Source of the DNA: an uncultured bacterium
Lineage (GTDB): Bacteria; Patescibacteriota; Patescibacteriia; Patescibacteriales; UBA12465
Length of the DNA stretch: 5,794 bases
Reading direction: 5' to 3'
Assembly: GCA_903904095.1 (NCBI GenBank)
Contig: CAIVBF010000128.1
Coordinates: forward strand, 1 to 5,794
Shown: positions 1 to 5,108 of the stretch, piece after piece
How positions within the stretch are numbered: the stretch's first letter is position 1
Layout of the letters: each line of letters starts with the position of its first letter
Made by a program: the position numbers and the translations under genes
Notes under the pieces: model-generated
What the model saw: the letters and a program-made list of their open reading frames with translations, nothing else
Databases searched by the model: none
Told to the model about the DNA's origin: nothing

Positions 1-20
1 CCCGATAAGCAAAGAAAGTT

Positions 21-56
21 TTTAAAACCACTCCGGGCAATTGGAGTGGTTTTAAA
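21..56 (-). terminator. Strong intrinsic terminator, end of the rpsF-ssb-rpsR-efp cluster
   Basis: The arms at 21-34 and 43-56 are perfectly complementary over 14 base pairs (core ACCACTCC / GGAGTGGT flanked by A/T runs), with an 8-base loop. The element works symmetrically and could stop transcription from either side. On the minus strand it begins about 28 bases past the efp stop codon, so it most likely ends that transcript. The 20 bases to its left are too short to assign to a gene. Confidence 0.85.
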
Positions 57-83
57 CTGAGAATCATTTAAAATTTTTAATAA

Positions 84-644
84 TTATGCTCTTTCAACGT
101 ATTCTCCCGTTTCCGTATTGATTCTAATATTATCGCCTTCGTTAATAAAAAGAGGAACATTAATTAAAGCGCCAGTTTCAATTTCAACTTGCTTATTAAC
201 ATTTCCGGCTGAATTTCCTTTAACACTTGGCGGAGCGGTGACAACTTTAAATTCCATTTTAATCGGTAATTCAATTGAAACTGGGCGGCCTTCAAAGTAT
301 AGAACGCTGACATCAACGCCGTCTTTTAGGAATTGATATGATGATTCGCCGATATCTTCTAAGGCTAATTCAAATTGTTCAAAACTTTCATTATCCATAA
401 AGTAAGCTTTTTCCTTATCTTTATACATGAAGTTAGCTTTCTTAGTTTGAGTTTCCGCTTCTTCCGCTTTTTCCGCGCCTTGATAGGTTTGCTCTAGAAC
501 GTTGCCGTTAATCAAATTACGTAATTTAATTTTTAGAACGGCCCCGCCGCGGCCCATTTTATGATGATCAGTCTTGATAATTATAAAGGGAGCGTCATTT
601 ACTTTGATAACTTTACCTGTTTTAATTTCATTAAAATTCAACAT
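84..644 (-). CDS. efp: Translation elongation factor P (EF-P)
   Basis: This cytoplasmic protein binds ribosomes stalled on consecutive prolines, between the P and E sites, and stimulates peptide bond formation. The product has 186 residues, the normal family length. It shows the family pattern: an N-terminal KOW-like domain (about 1-63) opening MLNFNEIKTGKVI, an OB domain (about 65-128) with the FMDNESFEQ motif, and a C-terminal OB domain (about 130-186) with GALINVPLFINEGD and the final GEYVER. The tip loop that enters the peptidyl-transferase region reads KMGRGGA, placing Arg32 where E. coli has the modified Lys34. The ATG at 644 gives the standard N-terminus, but no Shine-Dalgarno sequence precedes it. 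It is last in the cluster, 43 bases after rpsR, with a TATAAT in the gap that may provide separate expression. Identity is certain. Whether Arg32 is modified cannot be told, because no modifying enzyme gene is in the window. Confidence 0.97.
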   Translation of the reverse strand: MLNFNEIKTGKVIKVNDAPFIIIKTDHHKMGRGGAVLKIKLRNLINGNVLEQTYQGAEKAEEAETQTKKANFMYKDKEKAYFMDNESFEQFELALEDIGESSYQFLKDGVDVSVLYFEGRPVSIELPIKMEFKVVTAPPSVKGNSAGNVNKQVEIETGALINVPLFINEGDNIRINTETGEYVERA

Positions 645-678
645 AGAATTAATGATTTATATTATTTAGAATGCTTTT

Positions 679-684
679 ATTATA
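679..684 (-). promoter_or_regulatory. Candidate -10 element of an internal efp promoter
   Basis: On the minus strand, a perfect TATAAT lies in the rpsR-efp gap, three bases past the rpsR stop codon. Transcription would start near 672, giving a leader of about 28 bases for efp. No convincing -35 hexamer is present 16-18 bases upstream, so this is a candidate only, and chance is possible in such AT-rich DNA. Confidence 0.35.
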
Positions 685-687
685 GCC

Positions 688-900
688 TTATTTGTGAGTA
701 GCGGAAAGAAGAGCCATGACGCGAGAGCGTTTAATCGCGTTAGCTAATTTTCTTTGGTGCCAAGAACAAACGCCAGTGCGTTGTCCCGGAAGTATTTTCA
801 TGTAAAAGTTAATAAAGCGTCTTAATGTTCTAGTATCTTTGTAGTCAACTTCAAGGTTGTTAACGCAGAAATAGCATTCTTTAGTTTTTTTGTTGGTCAT
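688..900 (-). CDS. rpsR: 30S ribosomal protein S18, zinc-ligand form
   Basis: S18 forms a heterodimer with S6 on the platform of the small ribosomal subunit and contacts 16S rRNA. The 70 residues contain the family signature: VDYKDTRTLRRFI (18-30), KILPGQRTGVCSWHQRKLANAIKRSR (35-60) and MALL. Cysteines at 9 and 12 (CYFC) plus Cys45 and His48 (CSWH) form the zinc-binding set found in the cysteine-containing class of S18. The C-terminus is SATHK rather than the common LPY-type ending. The start is 14 bases after the ssb stop codon, and the intervening bases are only A and T with no Shine-Dalgarno sequence, so translation may be coupled to ssb. The rpsF-ssb-rpsR order is the classic bacterial arrangement. 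Confidence 0.97.
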   Translation of the reverse strand: MTNKKTKECYFCVNNLEVDYKDTRTLRRFINFYMKILPGQRTGVCSWHQRKLANAIKRSRVMALLSATHK

Positions 901-914
901 AATTTTATTATTTA

Positions 915-1376
915 TTAAAATGGAATATTTTCAACACGAATTTCTTCGTCGTCAATTGGCTCTTCCGGAATTTCAATAATATTTTCCGGAGCATTTTGAC
1001 TGCTTCTTGGAGCGGAACTTCCGCCAAAGTCACCCATCGCGGAACCGCCTTTAGTGTCTAACATAATCATATTTTCAACGACGATTTCTGTTCTATAACG
1101 TTTAACACCGTCTTGGCCTGTCCAATCGGTAGTTTGTAATCTACCTTCAACATAAACTTTTGAACCTTTATGAAGATATTTTGAGCAAACCTCGGCTAAT
1201 TTGCGCCAAGCGATAATATTATGGAATTCAGTTTTTTTCTGCTGTTGTCCGCTTTGATCGGTCCAAACTAAATTGGTAGCGATTGAAAACGATGCAACGC
1301 TCTGGCCGGACGGGGTATTTCTTAGTTCAGGATCACGAGTTAAGTTTCCGATAAGCATGGCCTTGTTTAAATTCAT
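915..1376 (-). CDS. ssb: Single-stranded DNA-binding protein
   Basis: SSB coats single-stranded DNA during replication, repair and recombination and recruits partner proteins. The 153-residue product begins MNLNKAMLIGNLTRDPELR, the canonical OB-fold opening, and continues with SVASFSIATN and FHNIIAWRKLAE. DNA-stacking aromatic candidates include Trp38, Trp57 and Trp85. The OB fold ends near residue 107. A glycine/serine linker (109-128) follows, then an acidic tail closing with IPF, the conserved partner-binding tip. The ATG at 1376 is chosen because it gives the family N-terminus. A TTG at 1409 would add 11 atypical residues and lies inside a strong hairpin. No Shine-Dalgarno sequence is visible. 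It sits between the S6 and S18 genes, as in many bacteria. Confidence 0.96.
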   Translation of the reverse strand: MNLNKAMLIGNLTRDPELRNTPSGQSVASFSIATNLVWTDQSGQQQKKTEFHNIIAWRKLAEVCSKYLHKGSKVYVEGRLQTTDWTGQDGVKRYRTEIVVENMIMLDTKGGSAMGDFGGSSAPRSSQNAPENIIEIPEEPIDDEEIRVENIPF

Positions 1377-1387
1377 ATAATTGAGGT

Positions 1388-1429
1388 AAATCGCGAACTT
1401 AAAAAGCAAACATTTTAAGTTTACGATTT
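1388..1429 (-). repeat. Long inverted repeat / mRNA hairpin between rpsF and ssb
   Basis: Arms 1388-1404 and 1413-1429 pair over 17 positions: 15 Watson-Crick pairs, one G-U and one C/A mismatch. The loop is 8 bases. The innermost nine pairs (AACTTAAAA / TTTTAAGTT) are perfect. In the minus-strand mRNA the hairpin starts 7 bases after the rpsF stop codon and ends 11 bases before the ssb AUG. It is not followed by a U-run, so it is not a normal terminator. A role as RNA processing site, 3'-end stabiliser of rpsF mRNA or ssb translation control is inference. Confidence 0.75.
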
Positions 1430-1436
1430 TAAATTA

Positions 1437-1958
1437 TTAAATTAAATCTTTAGCGCTAAGAATGCCTTCTAATTTTTCGTCTAAATCTTTAAGGTCTACT
1501 TTTGTTTCTTTTACTTCTTTTGACTTTGAAGTTGCAGCAGGAGCAAAGGCTTTCTTAGTTTTTTCTTCTTTGCTTTTTTCCTCGGTCGCTTTTTTAGAAT
1601 CGATTTTAGCTCTGATTAATTTATCATGAGCTAAATCCTTTTCGCTTTTCGCCTTTTTTACAATTATTTGGTGACGTAGAATATCGGTTGATAAGCGTAA
1701 ATTTTTATCGATTTTAGCGAGATTTTCTCCCTCTAGATCAAATTCAAATAAGCTATAATAGCCGTAAGCGTTATGTTTTATCTCATAAGCTAACTTTTTT
1801 TTGCCCCAGAATTCACGAAAAGTAACTTTACCGTCGTTTTCTTCAATCACTTTTTCAACTTGAGAAGAAACGGTTTTAGCTTCGTCTTCAGTAAATTTGT
1901 TAGGAACGATAAATAAGATTTCATAATGTGTCGCTCCGGAATTTTTTGTTTTTGACAT
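1437..1958 (-). CDS. rpsF: 30S ribosomal protein S6 with a long charged C-terminal tail
   Basis: S6 binds 16S rRNA as a heterodimer with S18. The ferredoxin-like core occupies residues 11-101 and shows the family motifs: HYEILFIVPN at the start, WGKKKLAYEIKHNAYGYYSLFEFD (51-74) and LRLSTDILRHQIIVKK. About 70 residues follow the core. They include a lysine/glutamate-rich, probably disordered stretch (103-150) and a short predicted helix (DLKDLDEKLEGIL, 155-167). At 173 residues the protein is well above the 95-135 common in other bacteria, and such tails are frequent in Patescibacteria (general knowledge, not checked here). The ATG at 1958 is the only good start and no Shine-Dalgarno sequence precedes it. 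It is the first gene of the cluster, 60 bases before ssb, behind a structured leader of about 125 bases. Confidence 0.95.
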   Translation of the reverse strand: MSKTKNSGATHYEILFIVPNKFTEDEAKTVSSQVEKVIEENDGKVTFREFWGKKKLAYEIKHNAYGYYSLFEFDLEGENLAKIDKNLRLSTDILRHQIIVKKAKSEKDLAHDKLIRAKIDSKKATEEKSKEEKTKKAFAPAATSKSKEVKETKVDLKDLDEKLEGILSAKDLI

Positions 1959-2038
1959 AGTTATTTTACAATAAGGGACCTAAAAATTATTTAAGTTTTT
2001 TCTAAAAAATTTCTAAAGTTCCTCTGATTAAATAAAAT

Positions 2039-2074
2039 CCCTAAGTATTCCAAGAACCTTAGGGTCTAGAATAC
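2039..2074 (-). promoter_or_regulatory. Structured rpsF leader with two competing stems
   Basis: Two complementary pairs interleave here. CCCTAAG (2039-2045) pairs with CTTAGGG (2058-2064), and GTATTC (2045-2050) pairs with GAATAC (2069-2074). Because they interlock they can form either alternative hairpins or a tight pseudoknot. In the minus-strand transcript the first stem to be completed would be GTATTC/GAATAC, and the second is followed by the weak U-rich run ATTTTATTT. The element lies about 80-115 bases ahead of rpsF, where many bacteria place an S6:S18 autoregulatory RNA. The CCG-containing features of that known motif are not evident, so equivalence is inference. Confidence 0.5.
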
Positions 2075-2090
2075 CTTTAATTCAGCTATA

Positions 2091-2119
2091 ATTAGCGGAA
2101 TCATCTTGAATCTGGTCAA
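2091..2119 (-). promoter_or_regulatory. Probable promoter of the rpsF-ssb-rpsR-efp cluster
   Basis: On the minus strand, TTGACC (plus 2114-2119, five of six consensus bases) is followed after exactly 17 bases by GCTAAT (plus 2091-2096, four of six). Transcription would begin near 2084, about 10 bases before the structured rpsF leader. The weak -10 keeps confidence moderate. Confidence 0.45.
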
Positions 2120-2122
2120 GAT

Positions 2123-2191
2123 ATGGGAAAGATATTAATAAATATTAATTTGTATAAAGAATTTATCATAGTATTTAATAAAAAGCAATAG
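2123..2191 (+). CDS. Possible 22-codon leader peptide ahead of the attenuator-like element
   Basis: An ATG at 2123 opens a 22-codon reading frame that ends in TAG at 2189-2191. The last base of that stop is the first base of segment 1 (GGCCC) in the alternating hairpin series. A ribosome ending there would cover the first hairpin, which is the geometry of translated attenuators. The peptide starts MGKILININL and has five isoleucines, but AT-rich DNA gives such composition by chance. No good Shine-Dalgarno sequence precedes the ATG. A weak promoter candidate (TTGTAT at 2150-2155, TTTAAT at 2174-2179, 18-base spacer) would start the RNA near 2187 and leave this ORF out. Speculative. Confidence 0.2.
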   Translation: MGKILININLYKEFIIVFNKKQ

Positions 2192-2251
2192 GCCCGCTTT
2201 CTAGAGAGGGCTGTCTGGAGCCCGGTCTCTGGTTGCCAGTCCGGCTTTTTT
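2191..2251 (+). promoter_or_regulatory. Attenuator-like leader: alternating hairpins ending in an intrinsic terminator
   Basis: Four segments are complementary in alternation. Segment 1 GCCC (2192-2195) pairs with segment 2 GGGC (2208-2211). Segment 2, extended to AGAGAGGGCT (2203-2212), pairs with segment 3 AGCCC..TCTCT (2219-2230) with only a GG bulge. Segment 3 CCGG (2222-2225) pairs with segment 4 CCGG (2241-2244), with CTGG/CCAG stacked inside, and is followed by TTTTTT (2246-2251). The 3:4 stem plus T-run is a terminator and the 2:3 stem would prevent it. The T-run ends 17 bases before the chosen methyltransferase start, and no plus-strand gene lies upstream for it to terminate. The signal sensed is unknown; no known riboswitch or T-box consensus was recognised. 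Confidence 0.6.
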
Positions 2252-2268
2252 AAGATATGCTAGGGGAT

Positions 2269-3459
2269 ATGAAATACTTTTTTATTCTAGGAACAAATAC
2301 CGCTTTATCTATCGCCGAACTCGGCGCCGTTTTTGATTTGAGTAAATCTAAGCTTTTAGCTCCTGATTTCTTATTAGCCGAGCTTGATTTAGAGATTAAC
2401 GCGGAAACTCTAATTAATCGTTTAGGCGGAACTATTAAAGTCGGGGTCATCCGAGACGAGGTTAATATTAATTCTAATCCTGATTTAGTTAAGGCAGTCA
2501 TAAAATTAGCGGCCAAGAAAAAAGACAGCGTCGCTGACGGTAAATTTAACTTCGGCTACTCCGCCTACGGGCAAAATAATTTTAATAAGAAAGATTTAGG
2601 AATTAAAGTTAAAAATTATTTTAACGAGAAAAAAGTTAGCTCTCGTTTTGTTGTCAGTCAGGAAAAAACTTTATCAAGCGTTGTTATTACGCAAAATAAA
2701 TTATTAACGCGCGGGATAGAAATCGTTTTAGTTAATGATAATGAGGATAAATTAACATTAGTTGGGGAAACTTTAAGTACGCAACCATTTAAAGATTTAT
2801 CTCGTCGTGATTTTGGCCGACCGGCTCGCGATGATTTATCAGGCATGCTACCGCCAAAAATAGCTTTAATTATGCTTAATTTAGCGCAGGTAAAGAGTAT
2901 GGATTCAGTTTTAGTTGATCCTTTCTGCGGATCGGGAACAGTATTAAGCGAGGCTCTATTATTAGGTTATAAAAATTTATTTGGATCGGATATTTCTATC
3001 AAAGCGGTTGAAGACACGAGAACAAATATAAGCTGGCTCAAAGAATTATATAATATAAAAGATTTTCACTTAAAACTATTAGTTAAAAACGTTACTAATC
3101 TATCAAAGTTTATTAAGAGTAATTATGTTGATGCGATTGTAACTGAACCATATTTAGGACCGCAACGCGGATTACTAAATTTTAAAGTTATTAATAAGAA
3201 TCTAGAAGATTTATATTCAGCGGCTATTTCAGAATTTCATAAAGTTTTAAAAAATGGCGCTCGGGTAGTTATGATTTGGCCTTCTTTTTATGGCCAGCGT
3301 CCGATTACGCCTAGTTATCGCGGATTTAAAATTATTGATATGTTGCCGGCTAATTTAGCCGAGGGGCCGTTCGTTAATAAAAATGCGCGTCCGACAATTA
3401 TTTATGGCCGTCCGGGGCAAAAAGTTTTTAGAGAAATTGTTGTGCTTGAGAAGATGTAA
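2269..3459 (+). CDS. Trm11/TrmG10-like RNA (probably tRNA guanine-N2) methyltransferase
   Basis: This is an S-adenosylmethionine-dependent methyltransferase of the UPF0020/Trm11-like group, whose characterised archaeal and eukaryotic members methylate guanine 10 of tRNA. The 396-residue product opens MKYFFILGTNTALSIAELGAVF, typical of that group, and residues 1-170 would be the RNA-binding part. RDFGRPARDDLSGMLPPKIA (about 180-199) matches the motif before the Rossmann fold. DPFCGSGT (217-224) is the cofactor-binding motif I, followed by GSDIS (239-243). The catalytic motif IV reads TEPYLGP (292-298) instead of the usual DPPY. Start choice: the ATG at 2257 would add four residues; the ATG at 2269 gives the conserved N-terminus, though the AGGGG at 2262-2266 is only two bases away. 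It is the only plus-strand gene before dnaA and lies behind an attenuator-like leader. The family is secure; the exact target base is not. Confidence 0.85.
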   Translation: MKYFFILGTNTALSIAELGAVFDLSKSKLLAPDFLLAELDLEINAETLINRLGGTIKVGVIRDEVNINSNPDLVKAVIKLAAKKKDSVADGKFNFGYSAYGQNNFNKKDLGIKVKNYFNEKKVSSRFVVSQEKTLSSVVITQNKLLTRGIEIVLVNDNEDKLTLVGETLSTQPFKDLSRRDFGRPARDDLSGMLPPKIALIMLNLAQVKSMDSVLVDPFCGSGTVLSEALLLGYKNLFGSDISIKAVEDTRTNISWLKELYNIKDFHLKLLVKNVTNLSKFIKSNYVDAIVTEPYLGPQRGLLNFKVINKNLEDLYSAAISEFHKVLKNGARVVMIWPSFYGQRPITPSYRGFKIIDMLPANLAEGPFVNKNARPTIIYGRPGQKVFREIVVLEKM

Positions 3460-3486
3460 TTTTTAGCAGATTTGATTATACAGAAA

Positions 3487-3508
3487 GCCACCTAAGAAGG
3501 TGGTTTTT
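3487..3508 (+). terminator. Intrinsic terminator of the methyltransferase gene
   Basis: CCACC (3488-3492) and GGTGG (3499-3503) form a stem with a six-base loop. A G-U pair extends it and the run TTTTT (3504-3508) follows immediately. It lies 28 bases past the methyltransferase stop codon. Confidence 0.85.
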
Positions 3509-3514
3509 GTTAAT

Positions 3515-3549
3515 AAAAAACAGGGCTACACGATTGTGTATAGCCCTGT
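3515..3549 (-). terminator. Intrinsic terminator of the small minus-strand gene
   Basis: ACAGGGCTA (3520-3528) pairs perfectly with TAGCCCTGT (3541-3549), with CAC/GTG pairing inside. Read on the minus strand, the stem is followed by TTTTTT (3520-3515). It lies 11 bases beyond the stop codon of the 3561-3827 gene and faces the methyltransferase terminator, so the two convergent transcripts are separated by a back-to-back pair. Confidence 0.85.
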
Positions 3550-3560
3550 CAAAGTAGTTC

Positions 3561-3827
3561 TTATTTAGGAAGCTTGATGCCGATTTTTTTGGTGGCATTT
3601 CCAAGTACCCCGTAAATATCGGCAAATATTTTTCCATCAATCTTTATGGCCTCTATGAAAGAGAGATGTTCCCCTAGATATTTATGGGTCCTGAAGAATT
3701 TTTCTTCTTGTTCCTTTTTTTTCTCTAGAGAATCAAGATAGGGAAGTTCTTGCCAGTAAAGTTTTTTGCCTCCCTCATTAAAATCTTCATAGTAATAGGT
3801 GCATACTAAAATTGTTACTTTTTCCAT
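3561..3827 (-). CDS. Hypothetical 88-residue protein
   Basis: I do not recognise this protein. It is predicted to be soluble and cytoplasmic, with no signal peptide or membrane segment. It begins MEKVTILVCTYYYED, a beta-strand-like start with a Tyr triplet. A charged, probably helical stretch rich in Lys and Glu follows (about 34-48, LEKKKEQEEKFF), then a second alpha/beta-like half ending GIKLPK. It has its own terminator and a good upstream promoter (3961-3989), which supports it as a real gene. The ATG at 3827 is preferred. An in-frame TTG at 3854 would add nine residues with no better signal. No Shine-Dalgarno sequence precedes either start, although a perfect one sits about 72 bases further upstream inside a hairpin. 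Base composition resembles the neighbouring genes. Confidence 0.7.
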   Translation of the reverse strand: MEKVTILVCTYYYEDFNEGGKKLYWQELPYLDSLEKKKEQEEKFFRTHKYLGEHLSFIEAIKIDGKIFADIYGVLGNATKKIGIKLPK

Positions 3828-3889
3828 TTTTAATTGTTTTAAATTAATAAACAACTAATACAATAAAGTGCTCGCTTTTTTGTCGGCTT

Positions 3890-3908
3890 GAGGTGCGTAA
3901 CCTCCTTT
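3890..3908 (-). promoter_or_regulatory. Perfect Shine-Dalgarno sequence inside a leader hairpin, without an adjacent start codon
   Basis: On the minus strand, AAAGGAGGT (plus 3900-3908) matches the bacterial anti-Shine-Dalgarno sequence over nine bases. Its GAGGT is paired with ACCTC (plus 3890-3894) across a five-base loop. No ATG, GTG or TTG follows at a usable distance, and the next gene starts about 72 bases downstream. It lies within the predicted 5' leader of the 3561-3827 gene. It may be a ribosome standby or regulatory site, or a remnant of a lost start. Confidence 0.5.
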
Positions 3909-3956
3909 AAGGAAAACAATTATGGAATGAAAAAATAAAAAGAACTATTTTGATAT

Positions 3957-3989
3957 AAAAAATATAGCATAAAGCTATATTCTTGTCAA
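3957..3989 (-). promoter_or_regulatory. Near-consensus promoter overlapped by a perfect palindrome
   Basis: On the minus strand, TTGACA (plus 3984-3989) is a perfect -35. A 17-base spacer leads to TATATT (plus 3961-3966), five of six at -10. Transcription would start near 3954, about 127 bases before the small gene. The perfect inverted repeat AATATAGC-N5-GCTATATT (3961-3981) covers the spacer and the -10, as an operator would. In the minus-strand RNA the same repeat is a hairpin followed by TTTTTT (plus 3962-3957), so it could also act as a weak terminator for ychF, which has no other terminator. Confidence 0.7.
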
Positions 3990-4036
3990 CTATATTTTGG
4001 ATTTTACTTTGTAGAGACCTCTTGTTGCGGCCAGAC

Positions 4037-5101
4037 CTATTTATTAATCAAGAAATTGCAGACATCACCATCGGCGACAGTGTAATCCTTGCCTTCGGTT
4101 CTAATTAGGCCAAGTTCGCGCGCCTTTGCCTCACTGCCGCATTCTTCAAACTTTTCCCAGCTTATAACTTCGGCCCTAACAAATCCCTTTATAAAATCGG
4201 TATGAATCACGCCGGCGGCATACGGAGCCTTGGTTCCTTTCTTAATAGTCCAGGCCCTTGTTTCGTCTGCTCCGGTTGTAAAAAAGGTATCTAGGCCCAG
4301 TAATTTATAGGCGCTTCTAATTAAACGATCAAGACCGCTTTCTTTAAGCCCTAATTCTTTAATATATTCGGCTTGTTCCTCCGGTTCTAAATTACCGATC
4401 TCTTCCTCTAACTTTACATTAATTTTAATAAGTTGGTTGGCAGTTTTTAAGCTAAAATCCTCAGCATGAGCTTCATCTATATTAAGAACGTACAGAATTG
4501 GTTTTATTGTTAATAGGTTTAAAGTTTTTACGAAAACCTGCTCTTCTTCGCTAAATTCCAAATCTCTAACCGGCTTACCATCGGCCAATTGCTTATATAT
4601 TCTTTCTAATATTTGCGTAAAATATATTAATTGCTTATCACCGCTTCTAGAATCGCGCTTAGTTCTATCAAGACTTTTTTCAACAGTCGCTAAATCGGCG
4701 AATATTAGCTCCATGTTGATTGTTTCTTGATCGCTATTAGGATCAATTCGGCCGTCAACATGGACAATATTCTTATCTTTAAAGTCTCTAATAACTTCAC
4801 AAATAGCATCACATTCTCTAATATGAGCCAAAAATTTATTTCCTAGGCCCTCGCCCTTGCTTGCCCCGGCCACTAAACCAGCAATATCAACAAATTCAAT
4901 AGTCGTTGCGATCACTTTGAGCGGTTTTGAGACAGCTGCTAATCTATCCAAGCGAAAATCAGGAACCTTAACGATTCCGACATTCGGCTCAATAGTGCAA
5001 AACGGATAGTTTGCCGCATCAACGCCTTTTTTAGTTAATAAATTGAATAAAGTTGACTTACCAACATTCGGTAGGCCAACAATCCCGATAGATAATGACA
5101 T
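4037..5101 (-). CDS. ychF: Ribosome-associated ATPase YchF (OLA1 family)
   Basis: YchF is an Obg-related P-loop protein that binds ribosomes and, unlike its relatives, prefers ATP. The 354-residue product is close to the E. coli length of 363. Visible motifs in order: Walker A GLPNVGKS (9-16), switch I FCTIEPN (34-40, with Cys35), G3 DIAGLV (72-77), His114 in the flexible loop (equivalent to E. coli His114), and NIDE (207-210). The last is the NxxE form of G4 that explains loss of guanine preference. The C-terminal TGS domain (about 277-354) contains TTGADETRAWTI, GVIHTDF, KGFVRAEVI and GKDYTVADGDV. The ATG at 5101 is chosen over the ATG at 5107 and the TTG at 5137 because it gives the family start and the promoter at 5109-5137 would begin the RNA at about that position. 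No Shine-Dalgarno sequence is present. Confidence 0.97.
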   Translation of the reverse strand: MSLSIGIVGLPNVGKSTLFNLLTKKGVDAANYPFCTIEPNVGIVKVPDFRLDRLAAVSKPLKVIATTIEFVDIAGLVAGASKGEGLGNKFLAHIRECDAICEVIRDFKDKNIVHVDGRIDPNSDQETINMELIFADLATVEKSLDRTKRDSRSGDKQLIYFTQILERIYKQLADGKPVRDLEFSEEEQVFVKTLNLLTIKPILYVLNIDEAHAEDFSLKTANQLIKINVKLEEEIGNLEPEEQAEYIKELGLKESGLDRLIRSAYKLLGLDTFFTTGADETRAWTIKKGTKAPYAAGVIHTDFIKGFVRAEVISWEKFEECGSEAKARELGLIRTEGKDYTVADGDVCNFLINK

Positions 5102-5108
5102 ATACATT

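Noticed and set aside
118..336. Plus-strand 72-residue open frame opposite efp
   Set aside because: It lies entirely within efp on the other strand, has no recognisable protein character, and efp is unambiguous.
1377..1409. Longer ssb start at TTG 1409
   Set aside because: It would place 11 atypical residues before the canonical SSB N-terminus and falls inside the intergenic hairpin.
2100..2256. Known riboswitch, T-box or tRNA in the methyltransferase leader
   Set aside because: The T-box core (AGGGTGG..ACCGCG type) is absent, no cloverleaf can be folded on either strand, and no riboswitch consensus was recognised. It is therefore described only as an attenuator-like element.
2250..2846. 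Two minus-strand open frames (2250-2516 and 2658-2846) opposite the methyltransferase gene
   Set aside because: Both are antisense shadows of a well-supported gene, with low-complexity serine/lysine-rich products and no signals of their own.
84..5101. UGA recoding, as known in some Patescibacteria (Gracilibacteria, SR1)
   Set aside because: No in-frame TGA occurs in any recognised gene and all genes end in TAA or TAG. This gives no evidence for recoding, although the sample is small.
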